NCBI GenBank assembly: GCA_946185305.1
Contig: CAMHJE010000165.1
Span: forward strand, 1-5,214
Length of the DNA: 5,214 nucleotides
Direction of reading: 5' to 3'
Source: UBA3792 sp946185305
Lineage (GTDB): Bacteria; Bacillota; Clostridia; Christensenellales; CAG-138
The translations under genes and the position numbers were made by a program. The notes beneath the pieces are model-generated. The model worked only from the letters and a program-made list of their open reading frames with translations. It did not search any database and was not told the origin of the DNA. Below are positions 1 through 5,214 of the stretch, piece by piece (position 1 is the first letter of the stretch; every line of letters starts with the position of its first letter).

Positions 1-1
1 C

Positions 2-184
2 CGCATCCTGTACAACTTCATCCACTCGAACGCCGTCAACGGCATTGCCGAGGATGCGCGCATCGAGCTGATCACCCCGTGGTGGCAGACCGCGCTGACC
101 GCTATGAAGCTCGGCTTCGGCATCCTTGCCGCCGGTTCCACGATACTCTATCTCATTGCAGCCAATCGGAAAAAGGAGGATTGA
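2..184 (+). CDS. C-terminal end of a membrane-anchored GH3-like glycoside hydrolase (5' end outside window)
   Basis: The reading frame is open from the left edge and ends at TGA 182-184, giving 60 visible residues. It starts with a helix-like stretch containing NFIHSNAVNGIA, then TPWW, one hydrophobic segment (about residues 35-54) and a short charged tail RKKED. The same order is seen at the end of the clear GH3 enzyme on the minus strand at 3861: YAVANSNIMQGVA, SPW, one membrane helix, then a basic tail. I therefore infer a second GH3 enzyme (beta-glucosidase type) held in the membrane by a C-terminal helix with its catalytic part outside the cell. No catalytic residue is visible, so the GH3 call rests only on resemblance to the neighbour. 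The ribosome binding site of the next gene lies inside its last codons, so the two are very probably one operon. Confidence 0.68.
   Translation, partial: RILYNFIHSNAVNGIAEDARIELITPWWQTALTAMKLGFGILAAGSTILYLIAANRKKED
173..180 (+). promoter_or_regulatory. Strong Shine-Dalgarno site for the gene at 188
   Basis: AAGGAGGA lies 7 bases before the ATG at 188, inside the last codons of the preceding gene. It fixes the start of the membrane protein gene and implies translation coupled to the upstream GH3-like gene. Confidence 0.85.
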
Positions 185-187
185 CCC

Positions 188-1600
188 ATGAAACAGTTTT
201 TAGCAAAGAAAGAAAAAGGCTTTTTCTGCTCCGCAGCATCCATCGTGCTGTTTGCCGTCGGTCTGGTGTTCTACCGGATGCTGACCGCCGTGTCGTTTGA
301 AACCACCGAGCGCCCGATCGTTGTGATCCTTGCCGCATTTGCCGCGATCCTGTTCAGCTTGATCGCGTCCTACAAGGATTTCGGCAAGGTGCCGTCGATC
401 CTCGCTTACGCGGCTTCCACGGTCGCGTTCTTTACGCTGCTCGAAGGCAGAGCAAGCTACCTTGCGTTCTACTTTGCGGGCGACGTGATGAATACCGGCC
501 TTTCGCCCTATATGATCGCCGCATTCGTCTGCTTCCTTTGCGGCATGCTTGCCGCGCTGTTTGCGGTGATCTTTGAAGAAGACAAGGGAGGGCGTCCGAA
601 GTTTGCGGCTGCCGACTGGAAGGTCGTGCTGCCGATGGTCGCGGTCGTGGCGATCCTTGCGGTCGTCGTCGGTCTGAACACCAATGCGAACAAGGCAGAA
701 GCCGGTTCCTCCGCCGCGCCCGCACAGCAGGCGCAGTCTGCCGGCAACGCATCCAAGAGCGACGAACCCGCCGCGGCGGAAACGACCTCCAACTACAAGA
801 CACCGACCGAGCCGGAAGAAAAGTGGCAGGGCTACACCGGCGAGCAGTATTACAAAGAGGACAACGACAGCAAGCCCATCGCCTATCAGCTGATCGGTCA
901 CGGCGAAGTCGATGCGGGTGGTCCGGTGCCGTTCGATGCTCTGATCAACCTCTATGAGGACGGCGAAATGGTCATGTCCGTGTTCGGACGCGGCAACGCC
1001 TATCAGTACTTCGGCTACTGGACGAACGTGAACGACGAGAACCTTTGGTTCTGCGTGATGGATTACATGGTCGTCGGCATGGATCAGATCTGCACGATCG
1101 ACTATGGCTACGATCTGACCGGTCACTTCGATGAATTTACCGTCAATGTCGCGCTCGGACTGGCGGACGGCGGCGTATTCGTCCGCAACATTCCGGCAAG
1201 CGGCGACGGCAGCGTGCAGTATCCGTCCATCAAGGACTGGTTCGCCTCCTTCGGCTATGAGATGCCCGAAAAGGTTGCCGGCGGGGAAGCCGCCGCGGAG
1301 CCGGAGATCCTGTTCTCCTTCACGTCGGATTCCGAAAACTACCTGCTCGACATCTATAACGACTGCACCTATGTGTTTACGTTCAAGACCGCAGGTCTTA
1401 CCGAGACCGGCACCTGGGACTACCACGGCTGGAAGATGACGCTGACCGACAAGAACGGCAAGGTTACCGAGATCGATAAGGACAACCCCGAGCATGAAAT
1501 GCGCCTGCACTTCGTCGCCGCTGTGGATGAGCGCGTGAACCGCGACTTTGTTGCGCCGTCGAGCGCATGGGGCGTTGCGTTCAAGGGACAGGGACTATGA
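188..1600 (+). CDS. Multi-helix membrane protein with exposed beta-rich C-terminal region; gene shortened by a frameshift
   Basis: I do not recognise a named family. The 470-residue product has about five hydrophobic segments (roughly residues 12-35, 43-61, 68-85, 107-129 and 144-163). Next comes a low-complexity Ala/Ser/Gln/Glu linker (about 164-211), then a Gly/Tyr/Trp-rich region (about 212-360) likely to form beta sheet. The last part is a 97-residue module (373-469) starting EILFSFTSDSENY, rich in alternating hydrophobic residues and possibly a lipocalin-like beta meander, though I cannot assign it. The start is set by AAGGAGGA 7 bases upstream and the gene follows a GH3-like gene by 3 bases. 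The first four helices are spaced like those of the small membrane protein at 2640-3038. The stop at 1598-1600 is almost certainly premature: the frame continues in +1 with a linker and a second copy of the module up to 1997. The complete protein would have about 602-603 residues. A surface role with the GH3 enzyme is inference. Confidence 0.82.
   Translation: MKQFLAKKEKGFFCSAASIVLFAVGLVFYRMLTAVSFETTERPIVVILAAFAAILFSLIASYKDFGKVPSILAYAASTVAFFTLLEGRASYLAFYFAGDVMNTGLSPYMIAAFVCFLCGMLAALFAVIFEEDKGGRPKFAAADWKVVLPMVAVVAILAVVVGLNTNANKAEAGSSAAPAQQAQSAGNASKSDEPAAAETTSNYKTPTEPEEKWQGYTGEQYYKEDNDSKPIAYQLIGHGEVDAGGPVPFDALINLYEDGEMVMSVFGRGNAYQYFGYWTNVNDENLWFCVMDYMVVGMDQICTIDYGYDLTGHFDEFTVNVALGLADGGVFVRNIPASGDGSVQYPSIKDWFASFGYEMPEKVAGGEAAAEPEILFSFTSDSENYLLDIYNDCTYVFTFKTAGLTETGTWDYHGWKMTLTDKNGKVTEIDKDNPEHEMRLHFVAAVDERVNRDFVAPSSAWGVAFKGQGL
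1304..1594 (+). repeat. Tandem protein module, copy A (97 codons)
   Basis: This copy begins EILFSFTSDSENYLL and ends GVAFKGQG. It aligns gap-free with copy B at 1689-1979, with 16 substitutions that are mostly conservative. The central stretch DKDNPEHEMRLHF and the run through DERVNRDF are identical. The DNA is clearly diverged, mostly at third positions, so the duplication is not recent. Confidence 0.93.
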
Positions 1601-1997
1601 TCCGCCGGCCGGACTTGCAAAGCCCGCCGCCGAACCCACCGTGGAGGCACCGGCCGCCGAACCCGATTCGGAAGCGCCCGCCGAGAAGGAAGTCCTGTTC
1701 TCCTTTACGTCGGATTCCGAAAACTACCTGCTCGATCTCAACACCGACAAGACCTACACCTTCACGTTCAAGACCGCCGGCCTTGTCGAAGAAGGTACAT
1801 GGGAATACACGGGCTGGAAGCTGACCCTGACCGACGCGAACGGCAAGGTCATGGAGGTGGACAAGGACAACCCCGAGCATGAAATGCGTCTGCATTTCGT
1901 CGCCGCCGTGGACGAGCGCGTAAACCGCGACTTCACCGCGCCGTCGAGCGTTTGGGGCGTAGCCTTCAAGGGCCAGGGCGAATATCCCGCCGCGTAA
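1593..1997 (+). pseudogene. Out-of-frame 3' part of the same membrane protein gene (linker plus second 97-residue module)
   Basis: Frame +3 from 1593 reads DYDPPAGLAKPA, then a Pro/Ala/Glu-rich linker (32 residues to 1688), then a module (1689-1979) matching the end of the preceding protein at 81 of 97 positions without gaps. It closes with EYPAA and TAA at 1995-1997. There is no ribosome binding site and no ATG near its beginning. The first in-frame ATG is deep inside the module, and a TTG at 1548 lies in the upstream coding region. It is therefore a detached 3' end, not a separate gene. Compared with the second copy (CAG GGC GAA TAT), the first reads CAG G GAC TAT, which fits a 2-base deletion (or a 1-base insertion) near 1592. 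This could be a real mutation or an assembly error; coding character is well kept beyond the shift. Confidence 0.8.
1689..1979 (+). repeat. Tandem protein module, copy B (97 codons)
   Basis: This copy begins EVLFSFTSDSENYLL and ends GVAFKGQG, followed by EYPAA and the stop. It is separated from copy A by a Pro/Ala/Glu linker of about 32 codons. The same length, no gaps and 81 of 97 identical residues show internal duplication of one domain. Confidence 0.93.
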
Positions 1998-2007
1998 GAA
2001 CGATACC

Positions 2008-2062
2008 GCCGCTTTGTGATCCGTTTCGCAACTTGTTCTGCCGCGGAGGATCACGAAGCGGC
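2008..2062 (+). terminator. Long hairpin just after the membrane protein gene
   Basis: GCCGCTTTGTGATCC (2008-2022) pairs with GGATCACGAAGCGGC (2048-2062) as a 15-bp stem with one G-U pair and a 25-base loop. It starts 10 bases after the stop at 1997. No U-run follows, so it may protect the 3' end of the mRNA or be a mobile palindrome rather than a classical terminator. Confidence 0.55.
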
Positions 2063-2096
2063 ATTCAAAGCAACAAATTCTTCATCTCTTCCACAG

Positions 2097-2130
2097 AGCG
2101 GGCGTCCGGATTTGGCGCCCGCTTTCCTTG
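2097..2130 (+). terminator. Intrinsic terminator for the left operon
   Basis: AGCGGGCG (2097-2104) and CGCCCGCT (2116-2123) form a perfect 8-bp GC-rich stem with an 11-base loop, followed by TTCCTT. Its place downstream of the membrane protein gene fits the end of the left GH3/membrane protein transcript. Confidence 0.7.
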
Positions 2131-2137
2131 CACTCCG

Positions 2138-2160
2138 AAAACCCCGCCATAGTGGCGGGG
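2138..2160 (-). terminator. Small hairpin with a U-run on the minus strand
   Basis: CCCCGCC (2142-2148) and GGCGGGG (2154-2160) form a 7-bp stem around a 5-base loop. Read on the minus strand it is followed by TTTT (2141-2138), so it could end leftward transcription. No T-run follows on the plus strand. Confidence 0.5.
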
Positions 2161-2171
2161 ATCAGTAGAAG

Positions 2172-2201
2172 TTGACTGTTTTCTGCAACTGCTGTTACAT
2201 T
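2172..2201 (+). promoter_or_regulatory. Possible sigma-70 type promoter
   Basis: TTGACT (2172-2177) is followed after 18 bases by TACATT (2196-2201), preceded by TGT, an extended -10 element. It lies just after the left-hand terminators and would drive rightward transcription into a stretch with no convincing gene. Pattern match only. Confidence 0.25.
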
Positions 2202-2453
2202 CCGCTGTATTACTGGACAGAATGGACGCTCAATCGCTTCCATCGCAAGCATCCCAAAACACCGGTTGACTTAGCTGAATTCGGCGTAGAAACCATGTCG
2301 AATCTGCATTCCGTGCGGCATAAGGCGATGGAGAACATCGGGCAATCTATGTATGGCTGCTGGCGGACTGTGGCTCGTATGGACGAACTCAGGGCGGGGA
2401 TGGGGGCAAGAACCATAAGGGCCTTGTTACGTTTGATCGCAAGATTTAAATAG
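2172..2453 (+). CDS. Doubtful hypothetical ORF (93 codons from TTG)
   Basis: This is the only sizeable plus-strand frame between the left operon and the minus-strand membrane gene. It starts at a TTG with no ribosome binding site; an internal ATG at 2295 would give 53 residues, also without a good site. The middle (PKTPVDLAEFGVETMSNLHS) reads like ordinary protein and the end is Arg/Leu-rich and basic, but I recognise no family or motif. The next frame also stays open over 2324-2450, so openness is weak evidence. It may be a decayed fragment of a mobile-element gene, given the integrase remnant 600 bases away, or chance. Confidence 0.22.
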   Translation: MTVFCNCCYIPLYYWTEWTLNRFHRKHPKTPVDLAEFGVETMSNLHSVRHKAMENIGQSMYGCWRTVARMDELRAGMGARTIRALLRLIARFK

Positions 2454-2583
2454 ACGCTGTTTTTTTCATATGTCCATGAATCTTCCCATGACCGCGTATT
2501 AACTACAGGGTTTGGAAAGCGGTTTGTGACATCAGCTTTCTGTATAAGAGCGACTTCTCAAACCGTTCGACAACACAAAAGAG
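2454..2583. other. Gene-free stretch before the bidirectional terminator
   Basis: I see no coding frame or RNA here. It contains TTTTTCATATGT at 2462-2473, which recurs at the integrase breakpoint (3031-3042), and a weak 7-bp inverted repeat CGGTTTG/CAAACCG (2520-2526 and 2559-2565). It appears AT-richer than the flanking genes, in keeping with a scar of rearranged DNA. Confidence 0.4.
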
Positions 2584-2607
2584 GGCGTCCGGATGACTCC
2601 GAACGCC
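2584..2607 (-). terminator. Bidirectional intrinsic terminator
   Basis: GGCGTCCGGA (2584-2593) and TCCGAACGCC (2598-2607) form a 10-bp stem with one G-U pair and a 4-base loop. On the minus strand it is followed by CTCTTTTG, about 30 bases after the stop of the membrane gene at 2640, so it ends that transcript. On the plus strand it is followed by TGCTTTTGATTT and may also work in that direction. Confidence 0.78.
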
Positions 2608-2639
2608 TGCTTTTGATTTCTATGAATGGTTGGATTCAC

Positions 2640-3038
2640 TCAACGCGTCGCTCGGTGAGCAAGGAAAGCACCGACAATGTGCAGCAGCACCGCAAGAAGG
2701 AACGTGATGGAGAAGGTGATCGCAAGCGTCACGTTGCCGCCGTAGAACCGAACGCCGGTCAACAGGTCGGCCAGCGGGAACGCCGCTTCGACAAGGTGCA
2801 GCGCAAGCCCGATGCCGTACAGCACCGCCGCGGCAATCGGGGCAGCGTGCAGGTGGAAGGCTTCGCCGAGCAGCAGAGCGAACACCGTCCATTGGAACAC
2901 GCGGTCCCATGTTCCCGTTGCCGTATCCACGATCGCCGCGTAAGCGATCAGGTAGGCGATTGTGCCGATCAGCGCAAGGCAAGCGGCGGCGACGGTCAGC
3001 CAAAAGCCGGGCTTTCAATTTTGGAAGAAGTTTTTCAT
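2640..3038 (-). pseudogene. Small four-helix membrane protein gene with an early stop codon
   Basis: Read from ATG 3038-3036 the minus strand gives MKNFFQN, then TGA (3017-3015), then KPGFWLTVAAACLALIG and on to TGA at 2642-2640, 132 codons before the final stop. The text is in one frame on both sides of the stop, and TGG would give the plausible NWKPGFWL, so a single Trp-to-stop change is likely. The remainder has four hydrophobic segments, with HLVEAAFPLAD in the third and a closing VLLHIVGAFLAHR. The longest unbroken ORF uses a GTG at 2930 without a ribosome site and would lose helix one. No Shine-Dalgarno site precedes the ATG, because integrase sequence begins at 3041, so its promoter and translation signal are gone. 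Helix order and spacing resemble the N-terminal part of the protein at 188. Function unknown. It was probably once co-transcribed with the GH3 gene at 3861, which has the same direction. Confidence 0.72.
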
Positions 3039-3040
3039 AT

Positions 3041-3766
3041 GTGCATTCTGCATTGAAGCAGGCGCTCGATCAGGCAGTTCGGACGAATCTAATCTCGAAA
3101 AATCCTTGCGATTATGTACAGCTTCCGAAAAAACAGAGCATTGACTATGTTATTCCGACACCGGAGCAGCTTGGCACGCTGCTGAAAGCGTTGGAGAAAT
3201 ACGATACCTATTATGCGATCCTAACGTGCGCGGTACTCGGCTGTCGGCGCGGCGAAGCACTGGGCCTGCAATGGCAGGACATTGATTTTGTGAACAATAC
3301 GGTCTCGATCAAGCGAGCGTATATCTATAATGCGCTGACGCACAAGAATGAAATCGGCGAGCTGAAGACAAAGAACAGCCGCCGCATTCTTCCGCTGCCG
3401 GAAATGCTCAAGACGGAATTGCTGAAACTGAAAAAGAAAAATGAGAAGATCTGTAAAATGATCGGTATCGAAATTCCGTATCTGAACATCACGCCGACGG
3501 GGGATATGCTGACACCGAACACCTGTTCGCATCATTTCCACATGGCGGCGCAGGAGGTCGGGTTACAGGGGATGCGTCTGCATGATCTTCGACACACTGT
3601 TGTAACATATATGTTGGACGCAGGGGAGAACCCGAGAACGGTACAGGAATTTGTCGGACACTCCGACCCGGGTTTTATGCTTCGGCAGTATGCACATGTG
3701 CTGGATAAGAGCAAAAAAGAGGCTAGCGATGCGCTGATGCGGAATCTGTTCGGACAGAACGTGTAA
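3041..3766 (+). CDS. N-terminally truncated tyrosine recombinase / phage-type integrase
   Basis: Tyrosine recombinases cut and rejoin DNA through a tyrosine and drive integration of phages and conjugative elements. From GTG 3041 there are 241 residues. They begin HSALKQALDQAVRTNLISKNP, the last helix of the core-binding domain, followed by a complete catalytic domain. Visible catalytic residues are Arg69 in LGCRRGEAL, a Lys at 109 or 111 before NSRRILPLP, His181 and Arg184 in HDLRHT, His207 in FVGHSDP and Tyr217 in LRQYAHV. Family members usually have 350-400 residues, so the arm-binding domain and most of the core-binding domain are missing. The frame stays open upstream to 2909, but that part is the antisense of the membrane gene and is not integrase. 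There is no good ribosome site. Codon and base use look less GC-rich than the flanks. With an intact active site but no DNA-binding half, it is probably inactive. Confidence 0.85.
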   Translation: MHSALKQALDQAVRTNLISKNPCDYVQLPKKQSIDYVIPTPEQLGTLLKALEKYDTYYAILTCAVLGCRRGEALGLQWQDIDFVNNTVSIKRAYIYNALTHKNEIGELKTKNSRRILPLPEMLKTELLKLKKKNEKICKMIGIEIPYLNITPTGDMLTPNTCSHHFHMAAQEVGLQGMRLHDLRHTVVTYMLDAGENPRTVQEFVGHSDPGFMLRQYAHVLDKSKKEASDALMRNLFGQNV

Positions 3767-3788
3767 TTTCGCTTTGCAGAAAATGGAA

Positions 3789-3821
3789 GAACACAGCAGG
3801 GCTTTTCGTCCTGCTGTGTTC
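3789..3821 (+). terminator. Perfect 12-bp hairpin after the integrase
   Basis: GAACACAGCAGG (3789-3800) pairs perfectly with CCTGCTGTGTTC (3810-3821) around a 9-base loop containing TTTT. It lies 22 bases after the integrase stop. No U-run follows on the plus strand. On the minus strand it is followed by the moderately T-rich TTCCATTTTC, so it could also stop transcription coming from the GH3 gene. Confidence 0.6.
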
Positions 3822-3836
3822 GTTGGAGGAGATGGG

Positions 3837-3849
3837 TAAAGAATCTTTA
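3837..3849. repeat. Short palindrome between integrase and GH3
   Basis: TAAAGA (3837-3842) and TCTTTA (3844-3849) form a 6-bp palindrome around one A, near the probable right edge of the integrase segment. It could be chance or a recombination-site remnant. Confidence 0.3.
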
Positions 3850-3860
3850 TCCGCCTTTTT

Positions 3861-5214
3861 TTATTTCTTGTAGTTTTCGGGATGGAGCTTGGCGCTCTTG
3901 CGGCGAAGAGCGATCCACACGATACCGGCAACGACGAGTACGCCGACGGCAATATCGCCTGCGACCAGCAGCTTCATCCACGGCGAGGTCTTATACTTCG
4001 TGATGGAGCCGGGGGCGACGCCTTGCATGATGTTGGAGTTCGCCACGGCATACGCGGTATTCTTCATCGCCCGGCGCAGGTTCGCCTTGGTGACGACGGA
4101 ATCCGGATCGTTCAGGTTTGTCTGACCGACCCAGCCCGGCACATACTGCATCCAGAATGTACCCATGCGGAGATCGGTGCCAGAGCGCAGCACTTTGTCG
4201 ATGATGTTCGGCGTGCACTGGAGGCACATATCCGTCGAAGTCAGCCCCTCGAAGCCCCATTCATCGTGCAGCATTCCCTGTACAGCGGTGCTGGCGGCGT
4301 TCCATTCGCCGTTGGTCAGATTTGCGCCCATCATCATGCCGGTCAGACCGCGCACGACCTTGGTGGAAACGGTGCCTTCGGTGTCGGAGATGTACTTCAC
4401 GTGCATCTTGGATTCCTTCACCGCGATCTCAAACGCCTTGGCGTAGATCTCACGGAGCGTCTGTTCGTCTGCCCATGTTGCCATCGAGCAGGCCGGGCCT
4501 TCGTAGTCGTTGGCGAAGAAGTGCTTGAGGAAGCAGATGACGCCGTTGTCCGACGCGCCGGAGATGCAGGCCGCGCCCATCTTGCCGTTCAGCAGGGGGT
4601 CTTCGGAATAGTACTCAAAGTTTCTGCCGTTGAAGGCGCTGCGGTGCATGTTCATCGCGGGACCGTACCAGCCGGTAAAGCCGATGACCAGCGATTCCTG
4701 ACTGATCGCGTCGCCGTACAGATATGCAAGGTCGGTGTTGAAGGTGGAAGCAACAACCACTTCGCTGGCAAACGCCGTCGTGTCGGGACCGCCGTCTGCA
4801 CCGGTCATGCCCCAGCCCTGCGGACCGTCGTGGCAGACCACGTTCGGGAGACCGATGCTGTCGACTGCTTTGATCTCAAAGGTTGCCCAGTTGAACGCCT
4901 GATACAGCGTATCGTCGTAAACGAGCTGATCAAGCAGCGTATCCCACGTCGGATCGTAATAGTCAAGGCCGCGCAGCGCGGAGACCGACAGACCGTTTGC
5001 CTGTCCTTCGGCGGGAGCGGTGAAGTTCGCGGCAGTCGCGCTGTTGCCGAGTGCTGGGTCGTTTTCAATGTCAAAGTTCGTTGCTTTTGCGAGCCGTTCC
5101 GCCGAAATCGTCTTGCCGGCTTCCGGTTCGGTCGGCTGTGTGTTTGCCCAGTCCGCACGGGTCAGCAGCGTCGCTTCCGTGTGCATATAGTCGGTCGAGT
5201 CCTGATACCGGTTC
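3861..5214 (-). CDS. Membrane-anchored GH3 glycoside hydrolase (beta-glucosidase type), 5' end outside window
   Basis: The enzyme probably removes terminal beta-linked sugars, such as glucose, from oligosaccharides outside the cell. Over 450 codons are visible; the frame is open to the right edge, so the Met at 5186 is internal. Counting from that Met, the TIM-barrel domain shows LPNVVCHDGPQGWG (substrate-binding Asp120), NGRNFEYYSEDPLL with Arg188, LKHFFANDYE with the Lys221-His222 pair, and GFEGLTSTDM, whose Asp319 is the expected nucleophile. The barrel is followed by VANSNIMQGVAPGS, one membrane helix (about 405-427) and a basic tail. Having the barrel last points to the inverted domain order known for clostridial GH3 enzymes, with the alpha/beta domain and its acid/base Glu lying upstream, outside the window. 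The stop is TAA at 3863-3861, followed on this strand by AAAGGCGGA, possibly the old ribosome site of the membrane gene now displaced to 3038. Substrate cannot be read from sequence. Confidence 0.93.
   Translation of the reverse strand, partial: NRYQDSTDYMHTEATLLTRADWANTQPTEPEAGKTISAERLAKATNFDIENDPALGNSATAANFTAPAEGQANGLSVSALRGLDYYDPTWDTLLDQLVYDDTLYQAFNWATFEIKAVDSIGLPNVVCHDGPQGWGMTGADGGPDTTAFASEVVVASTFNTDLAYLYGDAISQESLVIGFTGWYGPAMNMHRSAFNGRNFEYYSEDPLLNGKMGAACISGASDNGVICFLKHFFANDYEGPACSMATWADEQTLREIYAKAFEIAVKESKMHVKYISDTEGTVSTKVVRGLTGMMMGANLTNGEWNAASTAVQGMLHDEWGFEGLTSTDMCLQCTPNIIDKVLRSGTDLRMGTFWMQYVPGWVGQTNLNDPDSVVTKANLRRAMKNTAYAVANSNIMQGVAPGSITKYKTSPWMKLLVAGDIAVGVLVVAGIVWIALRRKSAKLHPENYKK

Larger units (their letters stand above)
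3039..3836 (+). mobile_element. Remnant of an integrated element between GH3 and its membrane partner
   Basis: The segment from the integrase breakpoint to just before the GH3 gene separates two genes of the same direction on the minus strand (GH3 at 3861, membrane protein at 3038). It holds only the truncated integrase and a hairpin. The left boundary is sharp at 3038-3041. The right boundary is uncertain, somewhere between the hairpin at 3821 and about 3850. No clear target-site duplication or attachment core is seen. The alternative is that a larger element was deleted or rearranged here. Confidence 0.45.

Noticed and set aside
200..1510. Long minus-strand open frame (436 codons) opposite the membrane protein gene
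   Set aside because: It is a codon-bias shadow of a GC-rich gene: the product is Arg/His/Asp-rich without domains, while the plus strand has a strong ribosome site, membrane helices and a repeated module.
1586..1600. Programmed ribosomal frameshifting to join the two parts of the membrane protein
   Set aside because: No slippery heptamer, internal Shine-Dalgarno site or nearby pseudoknot is evident, and the short bases against copy B look like a simple deletion.
3015..3017. TGA read as tryptophan or selenocysteine
   Set aside because: TGA ends the gene at 182-184 and the membrane gene at 2642-2640, Trp is encoded by TGG throughout, and no selenocysteine hairpin is apparent after it.
2620..3018. 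Minus-strand 132-codon frame shifted relative to the membrane gene
   Set aside because: The Arg/Cys/Pro-rich product with no hydrophobic segments is a shadow of the four-helix frame.
2909..3040. Upstream extension of the integrase frame to an apparent start at 2909
   Set aside because: This part is the antisense of the membrane protein gene, and the Arg/Ser-rich text has no integrase features.
2526..3056. Plus-strand open frame of 176 codons
   Set aside because: It is antisense to the membrane gene and its terminator; the low-hydrophobicity, Arg/Gln-rich product matches no family.
1..5214. CRISPR array, tRNA or rRNA
   Set aside because: I saw no regularly spaced repeats, cloverleaf or ribosomal RNA signature on either strand, and no tRNA end next to the integrase.

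Overview
The window looks like a GC-rich member of the Clostridia, most likely a gut-type Oscillospiraceae/Ruminococcaceae relative. The reasons are a strong AAGGAGG-type ribosome binding site, membrane-anchored family 3 glycoside hydrolases (GH3) of the clostridial type, alanine-rich small membrane proteins and a Firmicutes-style tyrosine integrase. This placement is inferred from protein style only.

Layout, left to right. Positions 2-184 (+) are the last 60 codons of a protein whose C-terminus resembles that of a membrane-anchored GH3 enzyme. Three bases later, 188-1600 (+) encodes a five-helix membrane protein with a large exposed C-terminal part. Its last 97 residues are repeated almost exactly (81 of 97 identical) in another frame at 1689-1979. 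A frameshift near 1592 therefore splits what was one gene running to 1997. Two or three hairpins follow at 2008-2160, then about 400 bases with no convincing gene. A bidirectional terminator lies at 2584-2607. On the minus strand, 3038-2640 is a small four-helix membrane protein gene broken by a TGA at codon 8. Its start codon directly abuts the 5' end of a truncated tyrosine integrase on the plus strand (3041-3766), which ends near a perfect 12-bp hairpin. From 3861 to the right edge, the minus strand carries a second membrane-anchored GH3 enzyme whose N-terminal part lies outside the window.

How it fits together. The left side reads GH3, then multi-helix membrane protein, on the plus strand. 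The right side, read on the minus strand, gives GH3, then four-helix membrane protein, with an integrase remnant in between. The two membrane proteins share a similar helix layout. I infer two copies of a GH3/membrane-partner pair arranged tail to tail. The right copy was interrupted by, or rearranged with, a mobile element, and its small membrane gene decayed afterwards. The integrase segment looks less GC-rich than its flanks, as expected for acquired DNA. The function of the membrane partner is unknown; a cell-surface role alongside the anchored GH3 enzymes is only suggested by context.
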